A stretch of 13,948 bases of DNA from X23 sp050251575 (lineage in GTDB: Bacteria > Bacillota > Clostridia > SK-Y3). Shown here in pieces: positions 13,489 to 13,948 of this stretch. Position 1 is the stretch's first letter. Each line of letters begins with the position of its first letter. Location of the stretch: assembly GCA_050251575.1 (NCBI GenBank), contig JBFWMP010000067.1, forward strand, positions 1 through 13,948, written 5' to 3'. Below the pieces are notes generated by a model. The model had not been told where the DNA came from. It did no database searches and worked only from the letters and a program-made list of their open reading frames with translations. Position numbers and translations under genes: made by a program.

Positions 13489-13948
13489 TTATTCTATCGT
13501 GTTATCTTCCTCTTGTATATCTTGATCAGTTCCATTACCTGTGGTTATATCATCTTCATCAGCTCCCGATGATTGTGGTATCTCGTCATCTTCCGACGGC
13601 ATTACCGCATCGGTATTTTCCGATGGCTCTGTTGTTTCTTCATCCTCTGATGGCTCTGTTATTTCTTCATCCTCTGATGGCTCTGTTGTTTCTTCATCTT
13701 CTGATGGCTCTGTTATTTCTTCATCTTCTGATGGCTCTGTTATTTCTTCATCCTCTGATGGTTCTGCTATTTCTTCATCCTCTGATGGTTCTGCTATTTC
13801 TTCATCCTCTGATGGTTCTGCTATTTCTTCATCCTCTGATGGTTCTGCTATTTCTTCATCCTCTGATGGTTCTGCTATTTCTTCATCCTCTGATGGTTCT
13901 GCTATTTCTTCATCCTCTGATGGTTCTGCTATTTCTTCATCCTCTGAT
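13489..13948 (-). CDS. Acidic repeat protein, C-terminal part (5' end outside window)
   Basis: The minus-strand frame ends with TAA at 13489-13491 and is open to the window edge (152 codons). It is made of nine-residue units SEDEEIAEP, with SEDEEITEP and SEDEETTEP variants nearer the C-terminus. Two degenerate units follow (PSENTDAVM, PSEDDEIPQ), then a unique tail ending TDQDIQEEDNTIE. Over half of each consensus unit is Asp/Glu, so the segment should be highly charged and disordered. There are no membrane or sorting signals in the visible part, and the functional domain, if any, lies beyond the edge. I do not recognise the protein. The minus strand is chosen because the frame has a normal stop and terminator and the unit is in frame; the plus strand has open frames through the repeat but no gene context. 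Confidence 0.75.
   Translation of the reverse strand, partial: SEDEEIAEPSEDEEIAEPSEDEEIAEPSEDEEIAEPSEDEEIAEPSEDEEIAEPSEDEEIAEPSEDEEITEPSEDEEITEPSEDEETTEPSEDEEITEPSEDEETTEPSENTDAVMPSEDDEIPQSSGADEDDITTGNGTDQDIQEEDNTIE
13622..13948. repeat. 27-bp in-frame tandem repeat, 12 full units
   Basis: Units start every 27 bp from 13622 to 13919, with a thirteenth cut by the edge. The seven from 13757 to 13945 are identical. The five from 13622 to 13756 differ at a few sites (GGCTCTGTT for GGTTCTGCT, TCATCT/TCATCC). Two further diverged units (13568-13621) are visible only at protein level. Confidence 0.97.

Noticed and set aside
13230..13572. Open frames on both strands around the transposase start and terminator
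   Set aside because: They cross the inverted repeat, promoter and terminator and show no protein features; they are chance frames.
13622..13948. CRISPR array
   Set aside because: The 27-bp units are directly adjacent with no unique spacers and keep a coding frame; it is a protein-coding tandem repeat.
1..13948. tRNA or rRNA genes
   Set aside because: I saw no cloverleaf-like sequence with TTCGA-type T-arms or rRNA motifs in the intergenic regions, though a tool search would be more reliable.

Overview
The window looks like the chromosome of a low-GC Firmicute, most likely a member of class Clostridia. The evidence is AT-rich DNA, AGGAGG-type ribosome binding sites and the minus-strand order rpmG-secE-nusG-rplK-rplA-rplJ-rplL-rpoB. 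An L10-type leader precedes rplJ, and the sequence carries short-repeat families I associate with clostridial genomes. I cannot place it at genus level. A run of 100 N at 3608-3707 marks an assembly gap.

Region 1 (1-6465, all minus strand) is the transcription/translation core. It holds rpmG (L33), secE, nusG, rplK (L11), rplA (L1, stop hidden in the gap), rplJ (L10), rplL (L7/L12) and the first 648 codons of rpoB. Promoters with 17-nt spacers can be read upstream of rpmG, secE, rplJ and rpoB. The rplJ leader has the L10-binding core and an attenuator hairpin; a 10-nt segment at the leader's 5' end is exactly complementary to part of that hairpin. A strong terminator follows rplL, so rpoB appears to have its own promoter. 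The nusG start has a small hairpin between its Shine-Dalgarno sequence and its start codon.

Region 2 (6588-9179, plus strand) is one gene, a GT35 alpha-glucan phosphorylase of the DUF3417-containing type. It is divergent from rpmG. A 263-bp nested-palindrome, MITE-like element (9200-9462) lies behind it.

Region 3 (9502-12486, plus strand) is a sulfur module. A single 822-residue protein joins a CoA-disulfide/persulfide reductase, a rhodanese, a TusA-like domain and a DsrE-like domain, each with its expected cysteine. Next comes a cysteine-rich ArsR-family repressor. The natural reading is persulfide-responsive control of a one-polypeptide sulfur relay.

Region 4 (12496-13432) is a Y1/HUH transposase gene of the REP-associated (RAYT) or IS200-like kind, enclosed by a perfect 23-bp inverted repeat. 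The arsR gene is itself bracketed by one of these ends and a degenerate third copy.

Region 5 (13436-13948, minus strand) is a terminator and the C-terminal part of a very acidic protein. It is built from in-frame 27-bp tandem repeats, of which the seven nearest the window edge are identical.
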